A stretch of DNA of 64,000 nt from Ruminococcus flavefaciens (GCF_900119075.1 NZ_FPIP01000001.1:62001-126000); one strand, 5' to 3'. Shown: positions 45,378 to 56,088, counted from the first letter of the stretch. The notes: generated by a model not told the origin, from the sequence alone. A program made the numbers and translations.

Positions 45378-46268
45378 ATGTCTGTAAAATGCTATGAGAC
45401 CGAATATGAGAATTTCGGGAAATGTCAATGCCTCGACAACGGCAGGATAAAGCTTATCGCTACTACCGATGTTGGACCGAGGATCGTTTTTTTTGGCTTT
45501 GTTGACGGCAGAAACGTTCTGTTTGAGGATATTGACAGGAATTTCTACGAGATGAACAACGGCTACGGAGTGTGGTACGCTTACGGCGGACACCGTATCT
45601 GGTGTGCTCCCGAGGAAATGCCCGAAACTTATCTTCCTGACAACTCAAAGGTCGAGGCGTTTTTTGACAAAGGTACACTTACACTCAGACCTGCAAGAAC
45701 AAAATTTGATAAGCAGTTTGAGATACTTATCACTATGGGCGATGATGATAAAGTTATTATCGACAACAGGATAACAAATTGCTCTGATAAGTCATCAAGA
45801 TTCGCTCCGTGGTCCGTTACTGGACTTGCGGCAGGCGGTACGGAGGTCATTCCTCTTTGCACAGATGACAACGGATTTCTTCCCAACAGAACAATGGCTC
45901 TGTGGAGCTATTCCGATATAAATGACAAGAGATTCACTCTCACTGACAAATACGCCCTGCTGAGACAGGACGCCAAGGCGGAAAAGCCTTTCAAAACAGG
46001 CTTCAATGTTACGGGAAAAGAAATAATCTATGTAAACGGCAGGAATGTCCTCAAGGTTAGATTCGACGGATATACCCCTGCGGAATATCCTGATTTCTGC
46101 TGTAACTTTGAAACATATACAAACAGTCTTTTCCTTGAATGCGAGATACTGGGCGAGCTTAAGACGTATAAGCCCGGCGAGACCGCTTCGCTCAAGGAAA
46201 CATGGGAGCTAAGTTCTACAGATAAGACTCCCGAAAATGTCATAGATGAGTTTGTAAGCAAAATATAA
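45378..46268 (+). CDS. DUF4380-like / aldose-epimerase-fold protein
   Basis: A 296-residue cytoplasmic beta-rich protein: GRIKLIATTDVGPRIVFFGF, GGHRIWCAPEEMPETYLPDN, RFAPWSVTGLAAGGTEVIPL. The pattern fits the galactose-mutarotase-like superfamily (DUF4380). A role in converting sugar anomers during xylose or xylo-oligosaccharide use would suit its place upstream of GH3 and xylA. AAAGGTGA precedes ATG 45378; an ATG four bases earlier is in another frame. Function is inferred from fold and context. Confidence 0.75.
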   Translation: MSVKCYETEYENFGKCQCLDNGRIKLIATTDVGPRIVFFGFVDGRNVLFEDIDRNFYEMNNGYGVWYAYGGHRIWCAPEEMPETYLPDNSKVEAFFDKGTLTLRPARTKFDKQFEILITMGDDDKVIIDNRITNCSDKSSRFAPWSVTGLAAGGTEVIPLCTDDNGFLPNRTMALWSYSDINDKRFTLTDKYALLRQDAKAEKPFKTGFNVTGKEIIYVNGRNVLKVRFDGYTPAEYPDFCCNFETYTNSLFLECEILGELKTYKPGETASLKETWELSSTDKTPENVIDEFVSKI

Positions 46269-46288
46269 CAGAGAAAGGTAAATGCCTA

Positions 46289-48367
46289 ATGGAGAAGTAT
46301 TTAAACGAAGCATTATCTGCACTTGAGAGAGCCGAAGACCTTACGGACAGGCTTTCAGTGGAGGAACAGGCAGAACAGCTCAAATATGACGCTCCTAAGG
46401 TCGACAGACTTGGGATACCCGCTTACAATTGGTGGAGCGAGGGACTGCACGGCGTTGCAAGAGCTGGTACAGCTACAATGTTCCCGCAGACAATAGGTAT
46501 GGCAGCAATGTTTGACGAAGAGGCTGTGCATAAGGCAGGAGAGATAACTTCTGTTGAAGCAAGAGCTAAATATAATGAGTATTCCGCTCACGGTGACCGC
46601 GACATCTACAAGGGACTTACCCTTTGGTCACCTAACGTAAATATATTCCGCGATCCGAGATGGGGAAGAGGTCAGGAGACCTACGGTGAGGATCCGTTCC
46701 TTACTTCCAGACTCGGAGTTGCTTATGCCAAGGGACTTCAGGGCGACGGCAAGGTCCTCAGAACAGCTGCCTGCGCCAAGCATTTCGCAGTTCACAGCGG
46801 TCCCGAGGCTACAAGACATGAGTTTGACGCAAAGTCCAGTATGAAGGACATGACCGAGACCTATACCGCAGCTTTCGAGGCTCTCGTAAAAGAGGCTAAG
46901 GTTGAGAGCGTCATGGGTGCTTACAACCGTGTAAACGGCGAGCCTGCCTGCGCAAGCAAGTTCCTCATGAAGAAGCTTGAGGAATGGGGCTTTGACGGTC
47001 ACTTTGTTTCAGACTGCTGGGCACTGAGAGATTTCCACACCAATCACGGTGTTACAAAGACCGCTCCCGAGTCCGCTGCGCTGGCTCTCAAGACAGGCTG
47101 CGACCTCAACTGCGGCAATACATATCTTCACCTTCTTATTGCATATAATGAAGGGCTCATCACTAAGGAGGATCTGAGAAACGCCTGCGTTAAGCTGATG
47201 AGAACAAGAATAAGGCTGGGTATGTTCGACAAGTCCACAGAGTATGACGGACTTGACTACGACATCGTAGCCTGCGACGAGCACAAGAAGTTCGCTCTCG
47301 AATGTTCTGAGAGAGCAATGGTGCTCCTTAAAAATAATGGTATCCTGCCGCTTGACGGCAAGAAATACAAGACTATCGGAGTTATCGGACCAAATGCCGA
47401 CAGCGTTCCCGCACTTGAGGGCAACTACAACGGCAGAGCTGATGAATACATCACATTCCTTGACGGAATCCGTGAGGCATTCGACGGCAGAGTTCTTTTC
47501 TCCGAGGGAAGCCACCTCTACAAGGACAGATGTATGGCTCTCGCTCTCCCCGACGACAGACTCGCCGAGGCTGAGATAATCGCAGAGCATTCAGACATCG
47601 TTGTTCTCTGTGTAGGTCTCGACGCTACTATCGAGGGCGAAGAGGGCGACACAGGAAACGAGTTCTCGTCAGGCGACAAGAACGACCTGAGACTTCCCGA
47701 GTCACAGCGCAAGCTTGTAAAGACGGTAATGGCTAAAGGCAAGCCCGTTATCATAGTAACAGCAGCAGGCAGTGCGATAAACGTTGAAGCAGACTGCGAC
47801 GCGCTTATCCAGGCTTGGTATCCCGGTCAGATGGGCGGAAGAGCTCTTGCAAACATACTCTTCGGCAAGACATCTCCTTCGGGCAAGCTCCCTGTTACAT
47901 TCTATGAGGACGCTTCAAAGCTGCCCGATTTCTCGGATTACAGCATGAAGAACCGTACTTACAGATATTCCGAGGGCAATATACTTTATCCCTTCGGCTT
48001 CGGACTTACATATTCCGAGACAGAGTGCTCGGAGCTCACTTTTGAAAACGGCGTTGCTTCTGTAAAGATAACAAATACAGGCAGCCGCGCTACAGAAGAT
48101 GTAGTCCAGTTCTATATTAAAGGTTATTCGGAGAACGCAGTTCCAAACCACAGCCTCTGCGGCTTCAAGAGAGTCGCACTTGACGCGGGCGAGAGCAAGG
48201 TCGTACAGATCACTCTTCCTGAAAGAGCTACAATGGCAGTCAACGAAAAGGGCGAGTGGGTAAAGGAAGGCAGTGAGTTCACCCTCTATGCAGGAACTTC
48301 GCAGCCCGACGAGCTCAGCCAGAAGCTGACAGGAAAGAAATGCACTACTCTGAAAATAAATGTATAA
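46289..48367 (+). CDS. Cytoplasmic GH3 glycosidase, probably beta-xylosidase
   Basis: A 692-residue protein without a signal peptide. The GH3 (alpha/beta)8 domain contains YNWWSEGLHGVAR, FRDPRWGRGQETYGEDP, AKHFAVHSG, and the nucleophile Asp in GHFVSDCWAL (about residue 240). The C-terminal domain (IGVIGPNADSVPALEGNYNG, WYPGQMGGRALANILFG) and a fibronectin-III-like end follow. WWSEGLHGVAR and YGEDPFLTSRLG are typical of GH3 xylosidases. With xylA 16 bases downstream it should release xylose from imported oligosaccharides. Confidence 0.9.
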   Translation: MEKYLNEALSALERAEDLTDRLSVEEQAEQLKYDAPKVDRLGIPAYNWWSEGLHGVARAGTATMFPQTIGMAAMFDEEAVHKAGEITSVEARAKYNEYSAHGDRDIYKGLTLWSPNVNIFRDPRWGRGQETYGEDPFLTSRLGVAYAKGLQGDGKVLRTAACAKHFAVHSGPEATRHEFDAKSSMKDMTETYTAAFEALVKEAKVESVMGAYNRVNGEPACASKFLMKKLEEWGFDGHFVSDCWALRDFHTNHGVTKTAPESAALALKTGCDLNCGNTYLHLLIAYNEGLITKEDLRNACVKLMRTRIRLGMFDKSTEYDGLDYDIVACDEHKKFALECSERAMVLLKNNGILPLDGKKYKTIGVIGPNADSVPALEGNYNGRADEYITFLDGIREAFDGRVLFSEGSHLYKDRCMALALPDDRLAEAEIIAEHSDIVVLCVGLDATIEGEEGDTGNEFSSGDKNDLRLPESQRKLVKTVMAKGKPVIIVTAAGSAINVEADCDALIQAWYPGQMGGRALANILFGKTSPSGKLPVTFYEDASKLPDFSDYSMKNRTYRYSEGNILYPFGFGLTYSETECSELTFENGVASVKITNTGSRATEDVVQFYIKGYSENAVPNHSLCGFKRVALDAGESKVVQITLPERATMAVNEKGEWVKEGSEFTLYAGTSQPDELSQKLTGKKCTTLKINV

Positions 48368-48382
48368 TTATGGAGGAAAATA

Positions 48383-49696
48383 ATGGAATTTTTCAAGAAT
48401 ATCGGCAAGATCGAGTATAAGGGAAAGGACAGCAAGGACGATTTCTCATTCAAGTACTACAATCCCGATGAAGTAATCAACGGCAAGAAGATGCGCGACC
48501 ACCTCAAGTTTGCTCTCTCATGGTGGCACACAATGGGCGGCGACGGAACAGATATGTTCGGCTGCGGCACAACAGACAAGACATGGGGACAGGCTGATCC
48601 TGCTGCAAGAGCTAAGGCTAAGGTAGACGCAGCTAAGGAGATCATGGATAAGCTTTCCATCGACTACTACTGCTTCCACGACCGTGACCTCTCACCTGAG
48701 TACGGCAGCTTAAAGGAAACAAATGCTCAGCTCGATGTTGTTACAGATTACATGAAGTCTGTAATGGGCGACAAGAAGTGCCTCTGGGGTACAGCTAAGT
48801 GCTTCGATCACCCAAGATTCATGCACGGCGCAGGTACTTCACCTTCCGCAGACGTTTTCGCATTCTCAGCTGCACAGATCAAGAAGGCTCTCGAGTCTAC
48901 TGTAAAGCTTGGCGGTAACGGCTATGTATTCTGGGGCGGACGTGAGGGTTATGAGACTCTCCTCAACACAAACATGGCTCTCGAGCAGGATAACATGGCT
49001 CGTCTCATGAAGATGGCTGTTGAGTACGGACGTTCGATCGGCTTCAACGGCGATTTCTACATCGAGCCAAAGCCAAAGGAGCCAACAAAGCACCAGTATG
49101 ATTTCGATACAGCTACTGTTCTGGGCTTCCTCAGAAAGTACGGTCTTGATAAGGACTTCAAGATGAACATCGAGGCTAACCACGCTACACTTGCTCAGCA
49201 CACATTCCAGCATGAGCTCCGTGTTGCAAGAGACAACGGTGTATTCGGTTCTATCGACGCTAACCAGGGCGATCCGCTCCTCGGCTGGGATACAGACCAG
49301 TTCCCGACCAACATCTACGACACAACAATGTGTATGTACGAGGTCATCAAGGCAGGCGGCTTCACAAACGGCGGTCTCAACTTTGACGCTAAGGCAAGAA
49401 GAGGCAGCTTCACTCCCGAGGATATCTTCCTCAGCTACATCGCAGGTATGGATGCATTCGCACTCGGCTTCAGAGCTGCTCTCAAGCTCGTTGAGGACGG
49501 ACGTATCGACAAGTTCGTAGAGGACAGATACGCTTCATGGAAGACAGGTATCGGTGCTGACATCATTGCCGGCAAGGCAGATTTTGCTTCACTTGAAAAG
49601 TATGCTCTTGAAAAGGGTGAGGTTACAGCTTCACTCACAAGCGGCAGACAGGAAATGCTCGAGTCTATCGTTAACAACGTTCTTTTCAGTCTGTAA
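48383..49696 (+). CDS. xylA: Xylose isomerase
   Basis: A 437-residue enzyme converting D-xylose to D-xylulose. The family signatures are present: the catalytic His region [12 protein letters not shown] (about residues 94-105), [16 protein letters not shown] (about 182-197), [15 protein letters not shown] and [17 protein letters not shown] with metal ligands. It is the long class II form. TGGAGGAAAATA precedes the ATG. The next pathway enzyme, xylulokinase, is not in the window. Confidence 0.97.
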   Translation: MEFFKNIGKIEYKGKDSKDDFSFKYYNPDEVINGKKMRDHLKFALSWWHTMGGDGTDMFGCGTTDKTWGQADPAARAKAKVDAAKEIMDKLSIDYYCFHDRDLSPEYGSLKETNAQLDVVTDYMKSVMGDKKCLWGTAKCFDHPRFMHGAGTSPSADVFAFSAAQIKKALESTVKLGGNGYVFWGGREGYETLLNTNMALEQDNMARLMKMAVEYGRSIGFNGDFYIEPKPKEPTKHQYDFDTATVLGFLRKYGLDKDFKMNIEANHATLAQHTFQHELRVARDNGVFGSIDANQGDPLLGWDTDQFPTNIYDTTMCMYEVIKAGGFTNGGLNFDAKARRGSFTPEDIFLSYIAGMDAFALGFRAALKLVEDGRIDKFVEDRYASWKTGIGADIIAGKADFASLEKYALEKGEVTASLTSGRQEMLESIVNNVLFSL

Positions 49697-49751
49697 TTTA
49701 AGCGGACTGCTAAGATAAATCAATTTATTCCAAAATTGGAGGTAAAGAAAA

Positions 49752-51206
49752 ATGAAAAAGGCATTATCATTCATTTCGGCACTTGCACTTCTCGCAACAG
49801 CTACTGCTTGCGGCGGTACAAAGGATTCGTCCAAGCAGGGCACAGACGCTGGTACAAGCAATACTGAGTCCAAGAAGGATGACGGCGGAAAGTCCGGCGG
49901 CAAGCAGACTATCAATCTCTGGTCCTTCACAGACGAAGTTCCTAAGATGGTTGACAAGTACAAGTCACTTCACCCAGAGTTTGCAGACAAGTACGATGTT
50001 AAGGTAACTATCGTTCCTACAACAGACGGTGCTTATCAGCCTGCACTCGACAAGGCTCTCACAGGCGGCGGAGCAGATGCACCTGATATGTACTGTGCAG
50101 AGGCTGCATTCGTTCTCAAGTATACACAGGGCGAGATGTCAAGCTATGCAGCTCCTTACAAGGATCTCGGAATCGACGTTGACAACGAGATCAAGGCTGC
50201 TGATATCGCTCAGTACACAGTAGATATCGGTTCAAACAACGGCAACGTAGTAGGTCTTGGCTATCAGGCTACAGGCGGTGCTTTCATCTACAGACGTTCA
50301 GTTGCTAAGGCTGCTTTCGGTTCAGACGATCCTAAGGTAGTTGAGGAGAAGATCGGTGCTGGTTCAAACAGCTGGGATAAGTTCTTTGAGTGCGCTGAAG
50401 AGCTCAAGGGCAAGGGCTATGGTATCGTATCAGGCGACGGTGATATCTGGCATGCTGTTGAGAACAGCTCTGATACAGGCTGGGTTGTTGACGGCAAGCT
50501 CAATATAGATCCTAAGCGTGAGGCATTCCTCGATCTCTCCAAGAAGCTCAAGGACAACGGCTATCACAACGATACAGAGGACTGGCAGGATGCTTGGTTC
50601 GCTGATATGAAGGGTGAGGGCGCTAAGGAAGTTCTCGGTTTCTTCGGTCCTGCATGGCTCATCAACTATACACTTTCACAGAACTGCGGTTCTTGGAAGG
50701 AAACAGGCGAGAAGGATGCAGACGGTAATGCTATCAAGGAGCTTGATACATCTATCGGTACATACGGCGACTGGGCAGTTTGCCAGCCACCAATCGGCTT
50801 CTTCTGGGGCGGTACATGGGTACTTGCTAACAAGGATTCCAAGGTTAAGGAAGGCGTTGGAGAGATCATCGACTGGATCACTCTCAACTGCACTCAGGAC
50901 GGCCTCCAGTATATGTGGGCTAACGGTACATTCGATCCTGCTAACCCAACTAAGGACTGCGTAGCTTCAGGTACAGTTCTCGCTATGTCCGACGGTAAGG
51001 TTGACTTCCTCGGCGGTCAGAATATGTTTGACGCATTTGTTGCAGGTAACAAGCTTGCAAACGGTAAGAACCTCACACCATACGATGAGACAATCAACCA
51101 GAAGTGGCGTGGACAGGTTCGTCAGTACACAGCAGGCAACAAGTCAAGAGAAGAAGCTTTAAAGGACTTCAAACAGGAAGTTGCTGACGAGCTCGATATT
51201 CACTAA
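49752..51206 (+). CDS. ABC sugar importer, solute-binding lipoprotein
   Basis: A 484-residue protein. The lipobox ATAC-GG (Cys near residue 20) follows a short hydrophobic signal. A Ser/Lys/Gly-rich tether comes next, then a family 1 sugar-binding fold (INLWSFTDEVPKMVDKYKSL, ADAPDMYCAEAAFV). It should catch oligosaccharides at the cell surface for the two permeases downstream. From context these are xylo-oligosaccharides, but that is inferred. TTGGAGGTAAAG precedes the ATG. Confidence 0.92.
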   Translation: MKKALSFISALALLATATACGGTKDSSKQGTDAGTSNTESKKDDGGKSGGKQTINLWSFTDEVPKMVDKYKSLHPEFADKYDVKVTIVPTTDGAYQPALDKALTGGGADAPDMYCAEAAFVLKYTQGEMSSYAAPYKDLGIDVDNEIKAADIAQYTVDIGSNNGNVVGLGYQATGGAFIYRRSVAKAAFGSDDPKVVEEKIGAGSNSWDKFFECAEELKGKGYGIVSGDGDIWHAVENSSDTGWVVDGKLNIDPKREAFLDLSKKLKDNGYHNDTEDWQDAWFADMKGEGAKEVLGFFGPAWLINYTLSQNCGSWKETGEKDADGNAIKELDTSIGTYGDWAVCQPPIGFFWGGTWVLANKDSKVKEGVGEIIDWITLNCTQDGLQYMWANGTFDPANPTKDCVASGTVLAMSDGKVDFLGGQNMFDAFVAGNKLANGKNLTPYDETINQKWRGQVRQYTAGNKSREEALKDFKQEVADELDIH

Positions 51207-51222
51207 TTTTATGCATAACAGA

Positions 51223-51249
51223 GCTGTGCCGCTGAAAAAGCGGTACAGC
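51223..51249 (+). other. Intercistronic stem-loop between binding protein and permease genes
   Basis: GCTGTGCCGCT (51223-51233) pairs with AGCGGTACAGC (51239-51249) with one G-U pair and a GAAAA-type loop, without a long T-run. Such stems keep the binding-protein message abundant relative to the permease genes. Confidence 0.65.
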
Positions 51250-51278
51250 CCTGTAAATAAAAAAGGAGGCTTAAGGCT

Positions 51279-52268
51279 TTGAAAACGAAGCTTAAAGGTA
51301 TTAGCTATTCCAAATACGGATATCTATTCAGTATTCCTTTTGTTGTTGCATTTTTGATTTTTACGCTGTATCCTACTATTTATACAGCGATCCTCGGCTT
51401 TACAAATTGTAGAGGTGTTAATAACACAGAATTTCAATTTCTGGAGCATCCGTTAGAAAACTATAAACTTATATTACAGAATGATTCTTTCCGTGTATCT
51501 CTGAAGAACACAGTAATGATCTGGATAATGAACTTTATCCCTCAGATCACTATAGCTCTTCTTCTCACTGCGTGGTTCACATCACACAGCAACGAGATCA
51601 AGGGAAAAGGCTTCTTTAAAGTCGTTTTCTATATGCCGAACATTATTACTGCTGCAACAGTAGCGATCCTCTTCCATTCGCTTTTCAACTATCCTATCGG
51701 ACCTGTAAACGATATCCTTACAAGTTCAGGTCTCAGAGATGAGTCTTATTACTTCTTCACAAGTAAAACAGCGTCTCGTCTTATAGTTGTATTTATCCAG
51801 TTCTGGACATGGTACGGAAATACCATGATAGTTCTTATATCAGGTGTTCTCGGTATCAGCCCTGACATTTACGAAGCGGCAGAGATCGACGGAGCAAATG
51901 GTGTTCAGACCTTCTTCCGTATTACAATACCTAACATAAAGACAGTTTTACTGTATACACTCGTAACAAGCCTTGTCGGCGGACTTAATATGTTCGATAT
52001 CCCGTTCCTCTTCCTGAAGGGCGGTCCTGACAGAGCTACACTTACGACCAGTGTATTCATTTACAATCAGGCGTTCTCGGGAAGCTATCTGTACAACAGA
52101 GCTTCTGCCGCAAGTATGCTGATGTGGATCATTATAGCTGCACTCTCAGGTGTATTGTTCTTTATAATGCGAGATAAGGAACAGATACAGATGGATAAAG
52201 AGATCAAGAGAGCTAAAAAAGAGGCTAAAAGAGCGTCAAAGGGAGGAGTAAATCAATGGCAGTGGTAA
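51279..52268 (+). CDS. ABC sugar importer permease (MalF/UgpA type)
   Basis: A 329-residue membrane protein with six segments. It has the permease EAA-type loop (YEAAEIDGANGVQTFFRITIPN, in which EAA...G is visible), the docking site for the ATPase. The start is a TTG at 51279, nine bases after AAGGAGG; no ATG is suitably placed. A basic C-terminal tail (KEIKRAKKEAKRASKGG) overlaps the next gene by 13 bases. It forms the channel with the following permease. Confidence 0.91.
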   Translation: MKTKLKGISYSKYGYLFSIPFVVAFLIFTLYPTIYTAILGFTNCRGVNNTEFQFLEHPLENYKLILQNDSFRVSLKNTVMIWIMNFIPQITIALLLTAWFTSHSNEIKGKGFFKVVFYMPNIITAATVAILFHSLFNYPIGPVNDILTSSGLRDESYYFFTSKTASRLIVVFIQFWTWYGNTMIVLISGVLGISPDIYEAAEIDGANGVQTFFRITIPNIKTVLLYTLVTSLVGGLNMFDIPFLFLKGGPDRATLTTSVFIYNQAFSGSYLYNRASAASMLMWIIIAALSGVLFFIMRDKEQIQMDKEIKRAKKEAKRASKGGVNQWQW

Positions 52269-53110
52269 ATAAAAAGCCGGGTACATACGGCTTTAAGATC
52301 TTTGCATATGCATTTTGTATACTTCTCACTGTTCTGAGTATTTTTCCGTTTATTATAATGATCGTGAACTCCACGAGAAGTACAGGCGAGATACAGAGCC
52401 ATGCGGTATCATTTATCCCTGGTATGAACTTCAAAACAAACTGGAGCATACTCACAAAGAGCGGTATGTTCAATCCGCTTCTTGGATTCAGAAACTCACT
52501 TATAGTTTCTGTAGGTTCCACAGCGTGCAATATCTATTTCTCAACAATGACAGCATTCGCACTCGTTGCGTATGACTGGAAACTCAGAAAACCGTTCTTT
52601 ACTGTTATCATGGCAGTGCTTATGATCCCTGCTCAGGTAAGCAGTATCGGTTTCTACACATTCATGTATAAGATCCACTGGACAAATAGTTTCCTGCCTC
52701 TTATACTCCCTGCTATCGCTGCCCCGACTACTGTATTCTTTATGAGGCAGTACATGATACCGTCACTTCCTATGGAGATTCTCCAGTCTGCAAGAATCGA
52801 CGGTGCAGGTGAATTCAGAATATTCAACCAGATCGTTCTCCCGATGATGAAGCCCGCTATGGCTACACAGGCTATCTTCTCCTTCGTAACCAGCTGGAAC
52901 CAGCTGTTTATGCCTCAGATTCTTAACACAAATATGGATAAGTATACCATGCCACAGATGGTATCGCTTCTCGGCGGTGACGCTTACAAAACCGAGTACG
53001 GTTCAGTTTATCTGGGACTGTTACTTACCGTAATACCGATCCTTATTGCATACTTCCTGCTTTCTAAATATATCATCGCAGGTGTTGCACTGGGCGGTGT
53101 CAAGGGCTAA
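52256..53110 (+). CDS. ABC sugar importer permease (MalG/UgpE type)
   Basis: A 284-residue membrane protein with six segments and the EAA-like loop (PMEILQSARIDGAGEFRIFN). GGGAGGAG within the previous gene serves as ribosome site. No ATPase gene follows, so the importer must borrow a shared MsmK/MalK-type ATPase from elsewhere, as is common in Firmicutes. A terminator closes the unit. Confidence 0.91.
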   Translation: MAVVNKKPGTYGFKIFAYAFCILLTVLSIFPFIIMIVNSTRSTGEIQSHAVSFIPGMNFKTNWSILTKSGMFNPLLGFRNSLIVSVGSTACNIYFSTMTAFALVAYDWKLRKPFFTVIMAVLMIPAQVSSIGFYTFMYKIHWTNSFLPLILPAIAAPTTVFFMRQYMIPSLPMEILQSARIDGAGEFRIFNQIVLPMMKPAMATQAIFSFVTSWNQLFMPQILNTNMDKYTMPQMVSLLGGDAYKTEYGSVYLGLLLTVIPILIAYFLLSKYIIAGVALGGVKG

Positions 53111-53154
53111 AGTGTTCTTAATGTTATCACATTTTTCTTTCTTAAATCATAGAG

Positions 53155-53188
53155 GGCTGCACTTTTATAGTGCAGCCTTCTTTGTTAT
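53155..53188 (+). terminator. Intrinsic terminator after the importer
   Basis: GGCTGCACT (53155-53163) and AGTGCAGCC (53169-53177) with TTCTTTGTT following. Confidence 0.83.
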
Positions 53189-53211
53189 TGTGGAAATATT
53201 CTTTCCAAACC

Positions 53212-53240
53212 TTGCATTTGTTCGCTGAAAGTGGTATAAT
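53212..53240 (+). promoter_or_regulatory. SigA promoter of fhs
   Basis: TTGCAT (53212-53217), a 17-base spacer and TATAAT (53235-53240) preceded by GTGG, the extended -10 style seen elsewhere in the window. Confidence 0.65.
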
Positions 53241-53275
53241 AATATTATTATTACAATGTTTCGGAGGATATATTT

Positions 53276-54949
53276 ATGTTATCTGATATTGAAATCGCTC
53301 AGAGCGCCGAAATGAAGCGTATTGACGAGATCGCAGCAGGTCTCGGCATCGACGAGGCTGATATCGAGCCCTATGGTCACTATAAGGCTAAGCTTTCTGA
53401 GGCACTCTACACAAAGCTGGCAGACAGAGAGGACGGCAAGCTCATTCTTGTCACAGCTATAAATCCCACTCCCGCAGGCGAGGGAAAGACCACTATAAGC
53501 GTTGGTCTTTCAGACGCTATGCGCAGGATAGGCAAAAAGACAGTTCTTGCTCTCCGTGAGCCTTCGCTCGGACCAGTTTTCGGCATGAAGGGCGGCGCAG
53601 CAGGCGGCGGCTATGCACAGGTAGTTCCTATGGAGGACATAAACCTCCACTTTACAGGCGATATGCACGCTATCACAGCTGCAAACAATCTTCTCTGCGC
53701 AATGATAGACAATCATCTCCAGCAGGGGAATACATTGCAGATAGATCAGCGCAGGATAATGTTCAAGCGCTGCATGGATATGAACGACAGAGCACTGAGA
53801 AATATTCTCATAGGTCTCGGCGGCAGAGCCAACGGCGTTCCCCGTGAGGACGGCTTCAATATCACGGTTGCTTCCGAAGTAATGGCTATACTCTGTCTGG
53901 CTTCAGACCTTGCTGACCTTAAGGAGCGTCTCGGCAATATCCTTGTTGCCTATAATCTCAGCGGCGAGCCTATATATGCAAGAGACCTTGGCTGCACAGG
54001 CGCTATGACAGCTCTTCTCAAGGACGCTCTCAAGCCAAACCTTGTACAGACTCTTGAGAATACTCCTGCATTTATCCACGGCGGACCTTTCGCAAATATC
54101 GCTCACGGCTGCAATTCACTGAGAGCTACAAAGCTTGCCCTCAAGCTGGGCGACTACGTAGTAACAGAGGCAGGCTTCGGTTCAGACCTTGGCGCTGAGA
54201 AGTTCCTCGACATCAAGTGCCGTATCGGCGGACTTGCGCCATCATGCGTAGTTCTTGTAGCTACTATCAAGGCTCTGAAATACAACGGCGGCGTTCAGAA
54301 GCAGGACCTCGGCAAGGAGAATATGTGGGCTCTTGAAAAGGGTATCGAGAACCTGAGAACTCACATCGAGAATATGCACAAGTATCACGTTCCTGTAGTT
54401 GTGGCTATAAACAGATTTGCTACTGATACGGACGAGGAAGTAAAGTTCGTTGAGAACTTCTGCTCCGAAATGGGAGTAGAGGTGTCCATGTGCGAGGTAT
54501 TCGCAAAGGGCGGCGAGGGCGGCACTGACCTTGCAAATAAGGTCTGTGAGGCTATTGACCTCTGCGGCGACAACGAGTTCAAGCCCCTTTACGATACTCA
54601 CGCTACTATAAAGGACAAGGTCGAGAAGATAGCTAAGGAGATATACCGCGCTGAGGGAGTTACCTTTACCGCTCAGGCTGAAAAGGCTATCAAGGAAATT
54701 GAGAATATCGGCTTCTGGGACCTTCCTATCTGTGTTGCAAAGACTCAGTATTCACTCTCGGATAACCCGAATCTTCTCGGAAAGCCAAAGAACTTCAAGA
54801 TAACTGTCCGCGACGCCAAGCTTTCATCGGGCGCAGGCTTCGTAGTTATATACACAGGCGATATCCTTACAATGCCGGGACTTCCTAAGGCTCCTGCGGC
54901 TCTGAATATCGACTGCAACAGCGACGGCACTATTACAGGACTTTTCTGA
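53276..54949 (+). CDS. fhs: Formate-tetrahydrofolate ligase
   Basis: A 557-residue enzyme that makes 10-formyl-THF from formate, THF and ATP. The N-terminal [11 protein letters not shown], the ATP loop [11 protein letters not shown] (about residues 63-73), [20 protein letters not shown] and the [11 protein letters not shown] region are all typical, and length is normal. GGAGGA precedes the ATG. It sits alone, 15 bases before tsaE, and supplies one-carbon units for purines and formylation. Confidence 0.96.
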   Translation: MLSDIEIAQSAEMKRIDEIAAGLGIDEADIEPYGHYKAKLSEALYTKLADREDGKLILVTAINPTPAGEGKTTISVGLSDAMRRIGKKTVLALREPSLGPVFGMKGGAAGGGYAQVVPMEDINLHFTGDMHAITAANNLLCAMIDNHLQQGNTLQIDQRRIMFKRCMDMNDRALRNILIGLGGRANGVPREDGFNITVASEVMAILCLASDLADLKERLGNILVAYNLSGEPIYARDLGCTGAMTALLKDALKPNLVQTLENTPAFIHGGPFANIAHGCNSLRATKLALKLGDYVVTEAGFGSDLGAEKFLDIKCRIGGLAPSCVVLVATIKALKYNGGVQKQDLGKENMWALEKGIENLRTHIENMHKYHVPVVVAINRFATDTDEEVKFVENFCSEMGVEVSMCEVFAKGGEGGTDLANKVCEAIDLCGDNEFKPLYDTHATIKDKVEKIAKEIYRAEGVTFTAQAEKAIKEIENIGFWDLPICVAKTQYSLSDNPNLLGKPKNFKITVRDAKLSSGAGFVVIYTGDILTMPGLPKAPAALNIDCNSDGTITGLF

Positions 54950-54964
54950 TAGGGCTGACAGAAT

Positions 54965-55405
54965 ATGAAGATAGTAACTCATTCTCCTCAGGAGACCATT
55001 GCCGCGGCTGAGAAGCTGGGCGGTCTGCTGAAAGCAGGAGACATGATAGCATATAAAGGCGGACTGGGTGCAGGGAAAACTACCTTTACCCGTGGTCTTG
55101 CCATTGGAATGGGGCTTGGGGACAGCGTTACCTCGCCCACATTCGCCCTTGTCAACGAGTACCGCGGCGAGCGCATAACGCTCTATCACTTTGATATGTA
55201 CCGCATTGACTCCGAGGACGACCTTGAATCCACAGGCTTTTATGACTATCCCTTTGAGGACAACGTCGCGGCAGTGGAATGGTCTGAGAATATCGCGGAG
55301 TTTCTGCCAAAGGACACTATCTATGTGACCATAAACAGTCTCGGTGAGAACGACAGGGAAATAATTATTGAGGACGGTGGAAGATTTGCTGCTGCTTGGG
55401 ATTGA
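54965..55405 (+). CDS. tsaE: tRNA threonylcarbamoyladenosine ATPase TsaE
   Basis: A 146-residue P-loop protein: Walker A KGGLGAGKTTFTRG (about residues 36-49), the conserved SPTFALVNEYRG, and YHFDMYRI. It works with TsaB and TsaD in making t6A37 of ANN-decoding tRNAs. The end overlaps tsaB by about 20 bases. tsaD is not in the window. Confidence 0.93.
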   Translation: MKIVTHSPQETIAAAEKLGGLLKAGDMIAYKGGLGAGKTTFTRGLAIGMGLGDSVTSPTFALVNEYRGERITLYHFDMYRIDSEDDLESTGFYDYPFEDNVAAVEWSENIAEFLPKDTIYVTINSLGENDREIIIEDGGRFAAAWD

Positions 55406-56072
55406 TACCTCGGGAAAGACCGCTTCCGCAGCGCTTTTTGATTCGGACAGCGAGCTGTTTTTGGCTCAGGCTACCGTTTATACCCAGAAAACACATTCAC
55501 AGGTCATAATGCCTATGGTAAAAGACATTATGGCACAGGCAGGCAAGGAGCTCTCTGACCTTGGCGGTATTGCCGTTGCAAACGGTCCGGGCTCTTATAC
55601 GGGACTTCGTATAGGAGTTGCCGCAGTAAAGGCGCTCAGCTTCGGGCTTGGTGTGAAATGCTGCGGAGTATCGACGCTTCTGGGACTTGCCTGCAACAAC
55701 CTTGCCTACAAGGGGCATATATGCGCCATTATGAAGGCGAGGGGAGAGCTGGTCTACACCTGTACCTACAAGAGCGACGGCTACTGCGTTGAGCAGGTCA
55801 CCGAGGAGCAGATAATCTCCCGTGACGAGCTTGCGGAGTACCTTGCTTTCAACGTCAAGGAGTGTATGCTCTGCGGCGACGGAGCTGCGGATTTCTATAA
55901 TGCATACAGCTCGCCTGCGTTCATCATCGCCCCACCGCAGGGACGTTTGCAGAGCGCTGTGGGCGTGTGTCTTGCAGGAGTTTCAAGAAAGCTCTCTCAG
56001 CCCGAGGAGCTGGAGGTATCCTATCTCCAGAAGGTAAAGGCTGAAAAGGACTTAGAAAATAAAAACCAATAA
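55386..56072 (+). CDS. tsaB: tRNA threonylcarbamoyladenosine protein TsaB
   Basis: A 228-residue ASKHA-fold protein, partner of TsaD: LLLGIDTSGKTASAALF at the start, and VANGPGSYTGLRIGVAAVKA. The start is probably TTG 55386, which gives the usual spacing to GIDTS and has GGTGGA upstream; GTG 55377 is the alternative. Either way it overlaps tsaE. rpiB follows 16 bases later. Confidence 0.9.
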   Translation: MLLLGIDTSGKTASAALFDSDSELFLAQATVYTQKTHSQVIMPMVKDIMAQAGKELSDLGGIAVANGPGSYTGLRIGVAAVKALSFGLGVKCCGVSTLLGLACNNLAYKGHICAIMKARGELVYTCTYKSDGYCVEQVTEEQIISRDELAEYLAFNVKECMLCGDGAADFYNAYSSPAFIIAPPQGRLQSAVGVCLAGVSRKLSQPEELEVSYLQKVKAEKDLENKNQ

Positions 56073-56088
56073 TTGGAGATGTTTAAAG

